Assembly: GCA_027019045.1 (NCBI GenBank)
Contig: JALUXI010000269.1
Coordinates: 1 to 6,048 of the forward strand
Length of the DNA: 6,048 nucleotides
Direction: 5' to 3'
DNA from: Piscirickettsiaceae bacterium
GTDB lineage: Bacteria; Pseudomonadota; Gammaproteobacteria; Thiomicrospirales; Thiomicrospiraceae
Positions 1 to 5,790 of the stretch are shown in pieces. Position 1 is the first letter of the stretch; every line of letters starts with the position of its first letter. Both the position numbers and the translations under genes were made by a program. The notes beneath the pieces were generated by a model. The model had not been told where the DNA came from. It ran no database searches and was given only the letters and a program-made list of their open reading frames with translations.

Positions 1-795
1 AATTGGTACTTGAAATGGTATCAGCCTAATAATGCCACTCTTGTCGTGGTGGGAGATGTGGATCCTGATGAGGTGAAAGATTTAGCCGAGACCACTTATG
101 GGCAGTATCGACCAGGCCCCATCGTTCCGCCCAAACCACAAACGGAAATTCCTCAAGAAGGGCCAAGACGCATTGTGCTGAAGGAGGCAACGGAGATTCC
201 GACGGTGATTTTTGGCGTACATGTGCCGAGTTTACCCAATGCGAAAACGGATGAGGAAAAACAGGAGGTCTATGCCTTGTCTGTGTTGGCAGCGGTTTTG
301 GATGGAGATGACAGTGCAAGATTAACGAAAAACTTAATTCGCAAACAGCAGATTGCCCTATCAGCAGGGGCAGGCTTTGATGAGACTAGCCGCTTGCCTC
401 CGCTGTTTTTAATGGAAGGGTCACCCGCCAAAGGGCATACGGTGAAAGAGGTGGAACAGGCACTGTGGCAACAGATTGAACAGTTGCAAAAACAACCGAT
501 TTCACAAACGGAGTTGCAGCGGGTGTTGGCTCAAGCGGAAGCACAGTATGTGTATCAGCAGGATTCAGCGATGGGACAGGCGATGCTGCTTGGCTCATTG
601 GTCAGTGTGGGTTTACCAGCCGATACCTTGGATCACTGGGTAGAGCATTTGCGAAAAGTCACGCCTGAACAGATTCAAGCGGTGGCGAAGAAGTATTTCA
701 GTCGTGAGCAAGTGACGACAGCGATTTTATTGCCCAATGGACAAAAAGCACGACCACAGTCGAGTGAGTTACCGATGGGAGGAGGGTTACGCTAA
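1..795 (+). CDS. M16 family zinc metallopeptidase, probable catalytic subunit, C-terminal part (5' end outside window)
   Basis: The reading frame is open from base 1 (first codons N-W-Y-L-K-W), so the true start and N-terminal domain lie upstream. The visible 264 residues begin at the end of the N-terminal M16 domain (YQPNNATLVVVGDVDPDEV, the usual linker strand) and cover the inactive C-terminal M16 domain. In active single-chain M16B enzymes this domain carries an Arg and a Tyr seven residues apart that hold the substrate. Here the segment NLIRKQQIALSAGAGF keeps the Arg (codon 340-342), but a Ser (361-363) stands where the Tyr should be. The HxxEH zinc site, if present, is in the missing part. 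The stop codon overlaps the start of the next M16 gene by one base, so the two are surely co-transcribed and translationally coupled. I infer a periplasmic heterodimer in which this chain supplies the zinc. Family assignment is firm; the catalytic role is inferred. Confidence 0.9.
   Translation, partial: NWYLKWYQPNNATLVVVGDVDPDEVKDLAETTYGQYRPGPIVPPKPQTEIPQEGPRRIVLKEATEIPTVIFGVHVPSLPNAKTDEEKQEVYALSVLAAVLDGDDSARLTKNLIRKQQIALSAGAGFDETSRLPPLFLMEGSPAKGHTVKEVEQALWQQIEQLQKQPISQTELQRVLAQAEAQYVYQQDSAMGQAMLLGSLVSVGLPADTLDHWVEHLRKVTPEQIQAVAKKYFSREQVTTAILLPNGQKARPQSSELPMGGGLR
778..786 (+). promoter_or_regulatory. Strong ribosome binding site inside the end of the upstream gene
   Basis: The purine run GGAGGAGGG lies within the last codons of the first M16 gene, with its AGGAGG core nine bases before the ATG at 795. 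It fixes the start of the second gene and, with the TAATG overlap, suggests coupled translation that would keep the two subunits in balance. Confidence 0.75.
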
Positions 796-2093
796 TGAGA
801 ATTTTATTTTTAGTTTTAAGTTTTGTTTGGGTGAACCTTGTGCAGGCTGCCCCGCTGAATATTCAGACTTGGCATACCTCGAAGGGAGCCAAGGTCATGT
901 ATGTCCATGCTCCTGGGATTCCGATGGTCGATATGCAAGTGACCTTCGATGCGGGTTCCGCCCGAGATGGTCAGCAGTGGGGCGTGGCGAATATGACGGC
1001 TGGATTGCTGAATGCGGGAACACCGCACCATACGGAAGAGGAAATTTCAGATACCTTTAACCGTTATGGTGCGCAATATGGCAGTAGTGTGGATCGAGAT
1101 ACCGCCGCTTTTTCGTTAAGAACCTTAACTCGTCAAACCAATTACCAAGCCTCCACCCAGCTGTTTTCTGAAATTCTGGGCTTTCCTACCTTTCCTAAAA
1201 ATATTTTTAAACGGGAGCAGGCGAATCTGTTGGAAGGGTTAAAGCAGAAAAAGACCAAACCGAGCAGTTTGGCTTCAGACACCTTTTGGAAGTTGGTCTA
1301 TGGCAAACACCCCTATGCACATCCTATCTCAGGCACGGAAGAGACGGTGAAGGCTTTGAAAGCTGATGATATTAAACACTTTTATCAACGCTACTATGTC
1401 GCCAAAAATGCCACCATTGCGATTGTGGGGGATGTGAATTTGGCTCAAGCCAAACGCCTAGCAGAGAAGATTACGCAATATCTTCCTCGGGGCAGTCAGG
1501 CAGATGCGATTCCAGAGGTGATGCAAGCGGCAAAAGGGGTGAGTAAAGTCATCACCTTCCCTTCATCTCAAACCTATTATTATTTGGGGCAGGTAGGTGT
1601 GAAGCGGGGAGATCCCGATTACTATGCACTGTTTTTGGGAAATCATCTGCTCGGCGGTAGTGGCTTTGCCTCTATGCTGATGCAGACGGTGAGAGAGGAG
1701 CGGGGCTTGGTGTATAGCGTCTATAGCTACTTTGCTCCCATGAAGCAACCTGGCCCTTTTGTGATTGGTTTAAGTACCAAAAATGCCAGTGCCAAAGAGG
1801 CGGATCAGGTGGTTCAGCAGACGCTAAAAGCCTTTATGCAGGGCAAGTTTAGCGAAGAGAAATTGCAGGCCATTAAAGATAATTTAATCGGGGGCTTCCC
1901 ACTTAGATTGGATAGTAATCGTAAAATTTTAGGTTATATTGCGATGATTGGCTTTTATAATTTGCCGACAGACTATTTAAAAACCTTCCCTGAAAAAATG
2001 GCCTCTTTGACCAAAGAGGAAGTGATTGCCGCATGGCAGAAACATATTCATCCTGAGCAGATGGTCAAAGTCATGGTGGGTCAGCCGAAATAG
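795..2093 (+). CDS. M16 family peptidase, non-catalytic partner subunit, secreted
   Basis: This is a complete 432-residue protein, the normal length for a single M16B chain. Residues 1-18 or 1-19 form a signal peptide (hydrophobic core ILFLVLSFVWVNL, cleavage near VQA-A), so it is exported to the periplasm. The N-terminal M16 domain covers about residues 25-210 and ends with the YYVAKNATIAIVGDV strand. The C-terminal M16 domain covers about 215-425. Where catalytic members have HxxEH, this protein reads N-M-T-A-G (66-70, in GVANMTAGLLNAGT), so it cannot bind zinc in the usual way. Its C-terminal domain does have the substrate-binding pair R300 and Y307 in TVREERGLVYSVYS. This complements the upstream gene, which lacks the Tyr. 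Known two-gene M16B peptidases divide the active site in this way. The natural substrate cannot be read from the sequence. The start is supported by the strong ribosome binding site and the signal peptide. Confidence 0.93.
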   Translation: MRILFLVLSFVWVNLVQAAPLNIQTWHTSKGAKVMYVHAPGIPMVDMQVTFDAGSARDGQQWGVANMTAGLLNAGTPHHTEEEISDTFNRYGAQYGSSVDRDTAAFSLRTLTRQTNYQASTQLFSEILGFPTFPKNIFKREQANLLEGLKQKKTKPSSLASDTFWKLVYGKHPYAHPISGTEETVKALKADDIKHFYQRYYVAKNATIAIVGDVNLAQAKRLAEKITQYLPRGSQADAIPEVMQAAKGVSKVITFPSSQTYYYLGQVGVKRGDPDYYALFLGNHLLGGSGFASMLMQTVREERGLVYSVYSYFAPMKQPGPFVIGLSTKNASAKEADQVVQQTLKAFMQGKFSEEKLQAIKDNLIGGFPLRLDSNRKILGYIAMIGFYNLPTDYLKTFPEKMASLTKEEVIAAWQKHIHPEQMVKVMVGQPK

Positions 2094-2116
2094 TTATTAG
2101 TGCTACTCGGCTTATT

Positions 2117-2142
2117 AAAGCGGCAATAATTGCCGCTTTTTT
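2117..2142 (+). terminator. Rho-independent terminator of the M16 operon
   Basis: A ten-pair stem (AAAGCGGCAA with TTGCCGCTTT), closed by a TAA loop, runs into six T residues. It begins 24 bases after the stop of the second M16 gene and marks the end of that operon. The stem is GC-rich at its centre and should work efficiently. Confidence 0.9.
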
Positions 2143-2206
2143 ATTCGTCATAGATAAGCGGCCAGAGTGTTTCAAAGAATAAGGTGCGTATAACTCGATG
2201 AAAAGT

Positions 2207-2222
2207 TGGCATTGTCTGTGCT
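2207..2222 (+). promoter_or_regulatory. Possible sigma-54 (RpoN) promoter for the chemoreceptor gene
   Basis: The sequence TGGCATTGTCTGTGCT matches the sigma-54 pattern TGGCACG-N4-TTGCW at its fixed points: GG and GC are separated by exactly ten bases, and TGGCA and GCT agree. The CG and first T of the consensus do not. Initiation would fall near 2233, about 30 bases before the chemoreceptor start. Sigma-54 control of motility and chemotaxis genes is known in many gammaproteobacteria. I cannot exclude a chance match, and no activator site was recognised. Confidence 0.3.
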
Positions 2223-2262
2223 TTATGACTTTTCATGCTAACTAAAGAAAATAGGAATGAAG

Positions 2263-3459
2263 ATGAACTGGAATTTTAAACAGCCAAGTATTTTACGCAG
2301 GATGCTCTTAAGTTTTTTAGGTTTTGGTTTGGTCATGGGACTGGTCTTTCCTGTGTTTGCGAGCATTTTTGTGAATTTTAAAGAGGGAATGCTCTCCTGG
2401 TTTATTGCTGCTTGTATTGGCGCGGGTTTAATGATGGGGGTGATGTCTTATTGGTTATTGCAAGTGATGCTGCTCAAGCGACTTCAGCGGATTGGTGAAG
2501 TGGCTAATGCCATCAGTCAAAATGATATTTCTCACTCATGCACACTAGAAAGTCATGACTTTGTTGGCGAGATGGCAAATAGTTTTAATCAAATGGTCTC
2601 AAATCTTAGATTGATGGTGACTAAGATTTCACAGGTTTCAAAGCAGCTTAATCATGTTGCGCATCAATTAAATCAACTCACATCTGAAACCCAAGAGGGC
2701 ATTGAGAAACAGAAACAGGAAACGAAAAATACTTGCGGAGGAATCGCTGAGATGGCAATATTGATTGAACATATGACAAAGGATACACAGGCGGCTTCTT
2801 CGGCTGCTGAAGCAGCTAATCATGCTGCCCATCATGGTCAAGAAGTGGTGAATCTATCGGTAACAGCCATTTCAGAATTAGCAAATGAAGTTGAACAGAG
2901 TGCGCAAGTGATTCAACGATTAAGGACGGATAGTGAAACCATAGGCTCTGTTTTAGAAGTGATTAAAGAAATTGCCGAGCAGACTAATCTACTTGCGTTG
3001 AATGCGGCCATCGAAGCTGCGCGAGCAGGTGAGCATGGTCGAGGTTTTGCAGTGGTAGCGGATGAGGTCAGAACTTTGGCCAGTCGCACGCAAGACTCAG
3101 CCAAACAGATTGAAGGGATGATTATCAGTTTACAAAATGTTTCGCATGAAGCTTATCAAATGATGAGGGCGGGACAGGAAAAAGCCAGTTTGACCGTTAA
3201 GGAATCGATAGAAGCAGGAGAGGCATTAGAGCAGATTACAGAATCAGTACAACAAATTGATTTAATGAATAGCAAAGTAGCTCAAGCCGCCAATCAAGAA
3301 AAACACCACTCGGAAAGTATTTTAATGAAAGTCAATAGTATTAGTGAAATTTCAGAGGGTGTATCTAAACAAGCAGAAAATACACGCGATTCAAGTAAAG
3401 AGATGGAACACTATGCAGAGCAGCTTAATAGCTTGATTCAGCAATTCAAATTAAACTAG
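2263..3459 (+). CDS. Methyl-accepting chemotaxis protein with HAMP domain and almost no periplasmic loop
   Basis: An inner-membrane chemoreceptor of 398 residues (400 if started at 2257; residue numbers here use 2257). There are two membrane segments, about 17-40 and 48-73, with only some eight residues between them (NFKEGMLS), so there is no periplasmic ligand domain. A HAMP linker follows at about 71-123, then a long coiled-coil signalling domain. The highly conserved hairpin tip is at 237-275 (EIAEQTNLLALNAAIEAARA followed by GEHGRGFAVVADEVR), where receptors bind CheA and CheW. The C-terminus ends in QQFKLN without a CheR/CheB docking pentapeptide. I infer that it senses a membrane or cytoplasmic cue, such as energy state, or acts through another protein. 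AGGA at 2253-2256 touches the ATG at 2257 but lies six bases before the ATG at 2263, so I prefer 2263. No chemotaxis genes adjoin it, so it looks like an orphan receptor. Confidence 0.92.
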   Translation: MNWNFKQPSILRRMLLSFLGFGLVMGLVFPVFASIFVNFKEGMLSWFIAACIGAGLMMGVMSYWLLQVMLLKRLQRIGEVANAISQNDISHSCTLESHDFVGEMANSFNQMVSNLRLMVTKISQVSKQLNHVAHQLNQLTSETQEGIEKQKQETKNTCGGIAEMAILIEHMTKDTQAASSAAEAANHAAHHGQEVVNLSVTAISELANEVEQSAQVIQRLRTDSETIGSVLEVIKEIAEQTNLLALNAAIEAARAGEHGRGFAVVADEVRTLASRTQDSAKQIEGMIISLQNVSHEAYQMMRAGQEKASLTVKESIEAGEALEQITESVQQIDLMNSKVAQAANQEKHHSESILMKVNSISEISEGVSKQAENTRDSSKEMEHYAEQLNSLIQQFKLN

Positions 3460-3540
3460 TGTTGATTAAAGGCAGAATCATCTTCTTTACGGTTCTCAAT
3501 TCTAGGTCATAAGTAAGGTTTCATATAAAGATTTAAAAAT

Positions 3541-3570
3541 TTGATAAGGGCGACAGGTGATAAATGTTAT
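3541..3570 (+). promoter_or_regulatory. Possible sigma-70 promoter for the DUF4395-type gene
   Basis: TTGATA (3541-3546) matches five of six bases of the -35 consensus and is followed after 18 bases by TGTTAT (3565-3570), which matches four of six bases of the -10 box. Initiation would be near 3577, leaving a short leader. No terminator was seen after the chemoreceptor gene, so read-through from it is also possible. The remaining bases of the 3460-3596 gap show nothing else I can name. Confidence 0.3.
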
Positions 3571-3599
3571 ATTTGTCTATCCAGAAATGAGAGGCAATG

Positions 3600-4352
3600 A
3601 TGATGCTTGATGTGATAAAAAACCTTTGGTTTAGAGATCCAAAAGAAAGACCCGTATACATAAATGATGTAGCTGTTCGCATTCGTGCGGGTATCCTACT
3701 TTTTATTCCTATTTATATGAGTTTTACACTCTATGATGCCGTTTACGGAACCCATTGGATTGTGGATGGGAATACAGCGGTTGATACTTATGACACCGAT
3801 TGGGATGATAATATCATTTATTCTGTTCAAGCGATTAAACGAGCCTACGACTATTCCACTCAAACATGGGTGCTTTTCTACGCCCTCTTTGAAATGATTG
3901 CAGGGATGTTTGTTTTCACCTCGCGCTTTTCGCCAACCATCTATATTGCCAGCTTTTTGGCCAGAAAGCAAAAACCAGTTTGGAAGCCATTGGTACCAAA
4001 GCGTTTTGCTTGGACGCTGGGAAGTACTTTTATTACAATCTGTCTTATTTTCTTCAATCCAGATGTCTTTGCAGATTGGGTGAATAAGATAGTAGGCAAG
4101 GAAGTATTGCCTGACACGGTCAACTATATGTCGCCCTTTATTCCTTTGACGCTAGTCTGGGTATGTTTAGGTTTTATGTGGTTAGAGGCAATTCTAGGTT
4201 TCTGCGTAGGGTGTAAAATCCATGCACTGCTGGTTAAGTTGGGTATCTTTAAAGAAGAGTGCGAAGCTTGTAATAATATCGACTGGGAAGAGATTGCTAG
4301 AAAGAATAAAGAAAAGCAAGCGCAACGGGCTGCAGAAGGTTCACAGTCTTGA
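3600..4352 (+). CDS. Multi-spanning membrane protein of DUF4395 type with two CxxC motifs
   Basis: About 250 residues with four likely membrane segments, near 30-50, 88-108, 138-155 and 176-205. The parts that suggest DUF4395 are the phrase PKRFAWTLGSTF at 134-145 and, above all, the end of the last helix, LEAILGFCVGCKIHALLVKLG (196-216), with the family's FCxGC cysteines at 203 and 206. A second pair, CEAC at 222-225, follows directly in the cytoplasmic or periplasmic tail, and the protein ends in a charged helix (EEIARKNKEKQAQRAAEG). The function of this family is unknown. The paired cysteines make a thiol-redox or metal-related role conceivable, but that is inference. The family match is from memory. 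Three ATG codons stand in a row (3597, 3600, 3603). GAGAGG at 3589-3594 is too close to the first and well spaced for the second or third. The gene is probably transcribed alone, between its own possible promoter and a terminator. Confidence 0.8.
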   Translation: MMLDVIKNLWFRDPKERPVYINDVAVRIRAGILLFIPIYMSFTLYDAVYGTHWIVDGNTAVDTYDTDWDDNIIYSVQAIKRAYDYSTQTWVLFYALFEMIAGMFVFTSRFSPTIYIASFLARKQKPVWKPLVPKRFAWTLGSTFITICLIFFNPDVFADWVNKIVGKEVLPDTVNYMSPFIPLTLVWVCLGFMWLEAILGFCVGCKIHALLVKLGIFKEECEACNNIDWEEIARKNKEKQAQRAAEGSQS

Positions 4353-4376
4353 TGAATTCAACATTATTGAAAAGAT

Positions 4377-4403
4377 AAAAAGGTGCTGAAAGGCGCCTTT
4401 TTT
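4377..4403 (+). terminator. Rho-independent terminator of the DUF4395-type gene
   Basis: AAAAAGGTGC (4377-4386) pairs with GCGCCTTTTT (4393-4402) across a six-base loop, with one T-G pair, and is followed by a run of T. It starts 24 bases after the stop of the membrane-protein gene and is the rightward terminator of a convergent gene junction. Confidence 0.88.
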
Positions 4404-4424
4404 ATTCCCTTTTTTAAAGGCAAT

Positions 4425-4449
4425 AAAAAAGCCGACCCGAAGGTCGGCT
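4425..4449 (-). terminator. Rho-independent terminator of the tRNA operon
   Basis: Read on the minus strand, AGCCGACC-TTCG-GGTCGGCT forms a perfect eight-pair stem capped by the extra-stable C(UUCG)G tetraloop and runs directly into T residues. It lies 40 bases beyond the tRNA-Leu CCA end. On the plus strand the same stem is followed by TGGGGGTTTTT, so it may also back up the terminator of the converging gene. Confidence 0.9.
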
Positions 4450-4454
4450 GGGGG

Positions 4455-4486
4455 TTTTTCAAAGAAGGGGGCGCTTCTCTGAAAAA
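4455..4486 (-). repeat. Imperfect inverted repeat (hairpin) in the tRNA trailer
   Basis: TTTTTCA (4455-4461) pairs with TGAAAAA (4480-4486). After one A/C mismatch, AGAAG (4463-4467) pairs with CTTCT (4474-4478), leaving a six-base loop. That is 12 pairs out of 13 positions. It occupies almost all of the space between the mature tRNA-Leu 3' end (4489) and the terminator, so the transcript would carry two stacked hairpins after the tRNA. A role as a processing signal is only a guess. Confidence 0.6.
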
Positions 4487-4488
4487 TT

Positions 4489-4572
<84 letters not shown>

Positions 4573-4577
4573 ATATG

Positions 4578-4653
4578 TGGTGGTCGCACCTGGAATCGAA
4601 CCAGGGACACAAGGATTTTCAATCCTTTGCTCTACCGACTGAGCTATGCGACC
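4578..4653 (-). tRNA. tRNA-Phe(GAA)
   Basis: On the minus strand this is a standard 76-base tRNA. The acceptor stem is GGTCGCA/TGCGACC with discriminator A and encoded CCA. The D arm is GCTC-AGTCGGTA-GAGC. The anticodon stem AAGGA/TCCTT encloses TTGAAAA with anticodon GAA, and the T arm is CCTGG-TTCGATT-CCAGG. It is the first gene of the tRNA transcript, about ten bases after the predicted initiation site, so RNase P removes only a very short leader. Confidence 0.97.
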
Positions 4654-4669
4654 TAAATTTGATTCGGGT

Positions 4670-4698
4670 ATTATATAGACGGGCTTAGAGGCTGTCAA
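4670..4698 (-). promoter_or_regulatory. Consensus sigma-70 promoter of the tRNA-Phe/tRNA-Leu operon
   Basis: On the minus strand TTGACA (4693-4698) and TATAAT (4670-4675) both match consensus perfectly, with an ideal 17-base spacer. The bases after the -10 box read ACCCGA, a GC-rich discriminator of the kind that makes stable-RNA promoters sensitive to stringent control. Upstream, 4699-4730 is rich in A/T tracts on this strand and could act as an UP element. Confidence 0.9.
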
Positions 4699-5010
4699 AT
4701 CAATTTTCAAATTTATTTTCATTTGTCTTGGGGGCAAAAAAGGGACAAATTGGAGACAGATTTGAGCTTGATATCCTTCCTAGGACATAAGGACTACTTC
4801 CGCTTTCCTCTTCAGTAGGGGGTGTAAGAAAGAATATTATTGTGTTTTATAGTCGTGGTCACATTCACTTGGGCTGTTGAGCAAAAATGAGCAGCCTGGA
4901 GTTGGTAAGAATACCTATTATCATCCAGTGCTAGAAGAAGCGGCTGAAAATGCAATTAGCGGGTTGGGCGAAAGCACTCTACACGGAACAAGAACTGGCA
5001 GAACTAGAAA
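4699..5010. other. Intergenic stretch without an intact gene
   Basis: About 310 bases between the tRNA promoter and the integrase remnant. The first 30 are A/T-rich and belong to the tRNA promoter region. In 4740-4900 every frame on both strands is broken and I see no RNA gene, terminator or clear repeat. From about 4870 short codon-like segments appear on the plus strand (separate entry). The stretch looks like decayed accessory DNA at the edge of the former integron. Confidence 0.5.
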
Positions 5011-5018
5011 CTATCTAG
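4890..5018 (+). pseudogene. Possible remnant of an unidentified protein gene
   Basis: Two plus-strand frames read like protein next to each other. One gives GVGKNTYYHPVLEEAAENAI (about 4900-4957). The other gives MQLAGWAKALYTEQELAELE (from 4950), ending at a TAG at 5016-5018. Both are helical, charged and free of low-complexity sequence. Joined by one frameshift near 4945, they would make a plausible C-terminal end of a soluble protein. I do not recognise the family. No start codon with a ribosome binding site precedes them, so this would be a fragment. It converges on the integrase remnant and its last eight bases overlap it. Confidence 0.3.
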
Positions 5019-5019
5019 T
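5003..5019. repeat. Short inverted repeat at the integrase stop codon
   Basis: ACTAGA and TCTAGT form a perfect six-pair inverted repeat around AACTA, covering the stop codons of both the integrase remnant and the opposing fragment. No T run follows on either strand, so it is not a typical terminator. It could be chance. Confidence 0.35.
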
Positions 5020-5790
5020 CACTAAATAAGAGGGGGAGGGGCAAATGTAGAACTTAAGCAAATCTAAAGGGCTCACCACGCCTTGACCGCCTTGTTTTAA
5101 TACATGGGTATAAATCATCGTGGTTTGCAAATCGGTATGCCCTAACAAGGCCTGAATCGTATGAATATCAGTTCCCGTCTGTAGCAAGTGAGTGGCAAAA
5201 GAATGCCTAAAGGTATGCGCACTGACTTTCTTGTGAATGCCGCATTTTTTCTGAACGAGGGTCTTTTGCCAAATGGTTACTTGGAAAAACATATTGCCAA
5301 CGAATATCTTTATCAGCATTTGGATATTTCGTTGCCAAAGCATAGGGTAAATAGACCGAACCAAAGCCCTTATCCAAATCCTGCTGATGCAAAATTTGCC
5401 CCTTTTATAACTGGCATTCTAATGCAGGCATCCAATCTTGTGCCAAAGGCGTCACCCTATTTTTTTACCCTTACCATCTCGAACGGTAATTTGTTTAAAG
5501 CCAAAATCAATATCCTGAACTCTCAAGTGCACAGCTTCGGTAATTCTCAAACTGTTCGCATACAACAGCTTCGTAATTTAATCCACTTGTGCCGCTTATC
5601 ACAGGTAACACCTACGCTACCTCTTCTTACGTCAGCACAACTGGATCCTCGGTTCCTTACGAGCCCTACTTGTAGCCACGCCCTCAAGAGACGACTGCAA
5701 CACCTTGTTGTAACAGAAAACCAATGCATTTAACGCCTGATTTTGAGTAGAAGGTGCAACATTTCGACTCACCGCCAAATCCGTTAAAAA
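5011..5790 (-). pseudogene. intI: Integron integrase (tyrosine recombinase) remnant, interrupted by an IS and multiply frameshifted
   Basis: Integron integrases recombine attI with attC to capture gene cassettes. Minus-strand pieces line up in order with IntI: FLTDLAVSRNVAPSTQNQAL (from 5788), then PVVLT-EEVA, LLYANSLRITEAVHLRVQDIDF, the IntI-specific segment DLDKGFGSVYLPYALATKYP...WQYVFPS (about 5282-5392), and SAHTFRHSFATHLL...LLGHTDLQTTMIYTHVL...SPLDLL to the stop at 5011. The tyrosine-recombinase residues survive: R of SLR, H and R of HTFRH, H of LLGH, and Y of IYTH. The gene is dead: stops at 5627-5629, 5612-5614 and 5405-5407; frameshifts near 5650, 5578 and 5460-5466 (at an A7 run); and a shift with loss of about 20 codons near 5245-5255. 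The first 65-70 residues or so are missing because an IS begins at 5791. The IntI-specific segment rules out XerC/XerD and phage integrases. Identity is firm; exact lesion sites are approximate. Confidence 0.93.

Noticed and set aside
737..1060. Plus-strand frame of 107 codons across the M16 gene junction
   Set aside because: It is a shadow of the two real M16 genes, which have family motifs, a signal peptide and a good ribosome binding site.
2172..2201. Possible flagellar sigma-28 promoter (CAAAG then CTCGATGA)
   Set aside because: The spacing is 17 instead of about 15 bases and only five of eight positions of the -10 element fit. The sigma-54 candidate downstream is better.
3460..3596. Terminator after the chemoreceptor gene
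   Set aside because: I looked for a GC stem followed by T residues in this gap and found none.
4873..4968. GTTGAGC and GTTGGGC, which fit the attC core GTTRRRY
   Set aside because: Both point the same way, no RYYYAAC partner lies at a suitable distance, and such 7-mers are expected by chance in a few hundred bases.
5188..5733. A long plus-strand open frame of about 180 codons
   Set aside because: It lies exactly antisense to the intI remnant, whose pieces match a known family. The plus-strand protein has no recognisable features and no convincing ribosome binding site.
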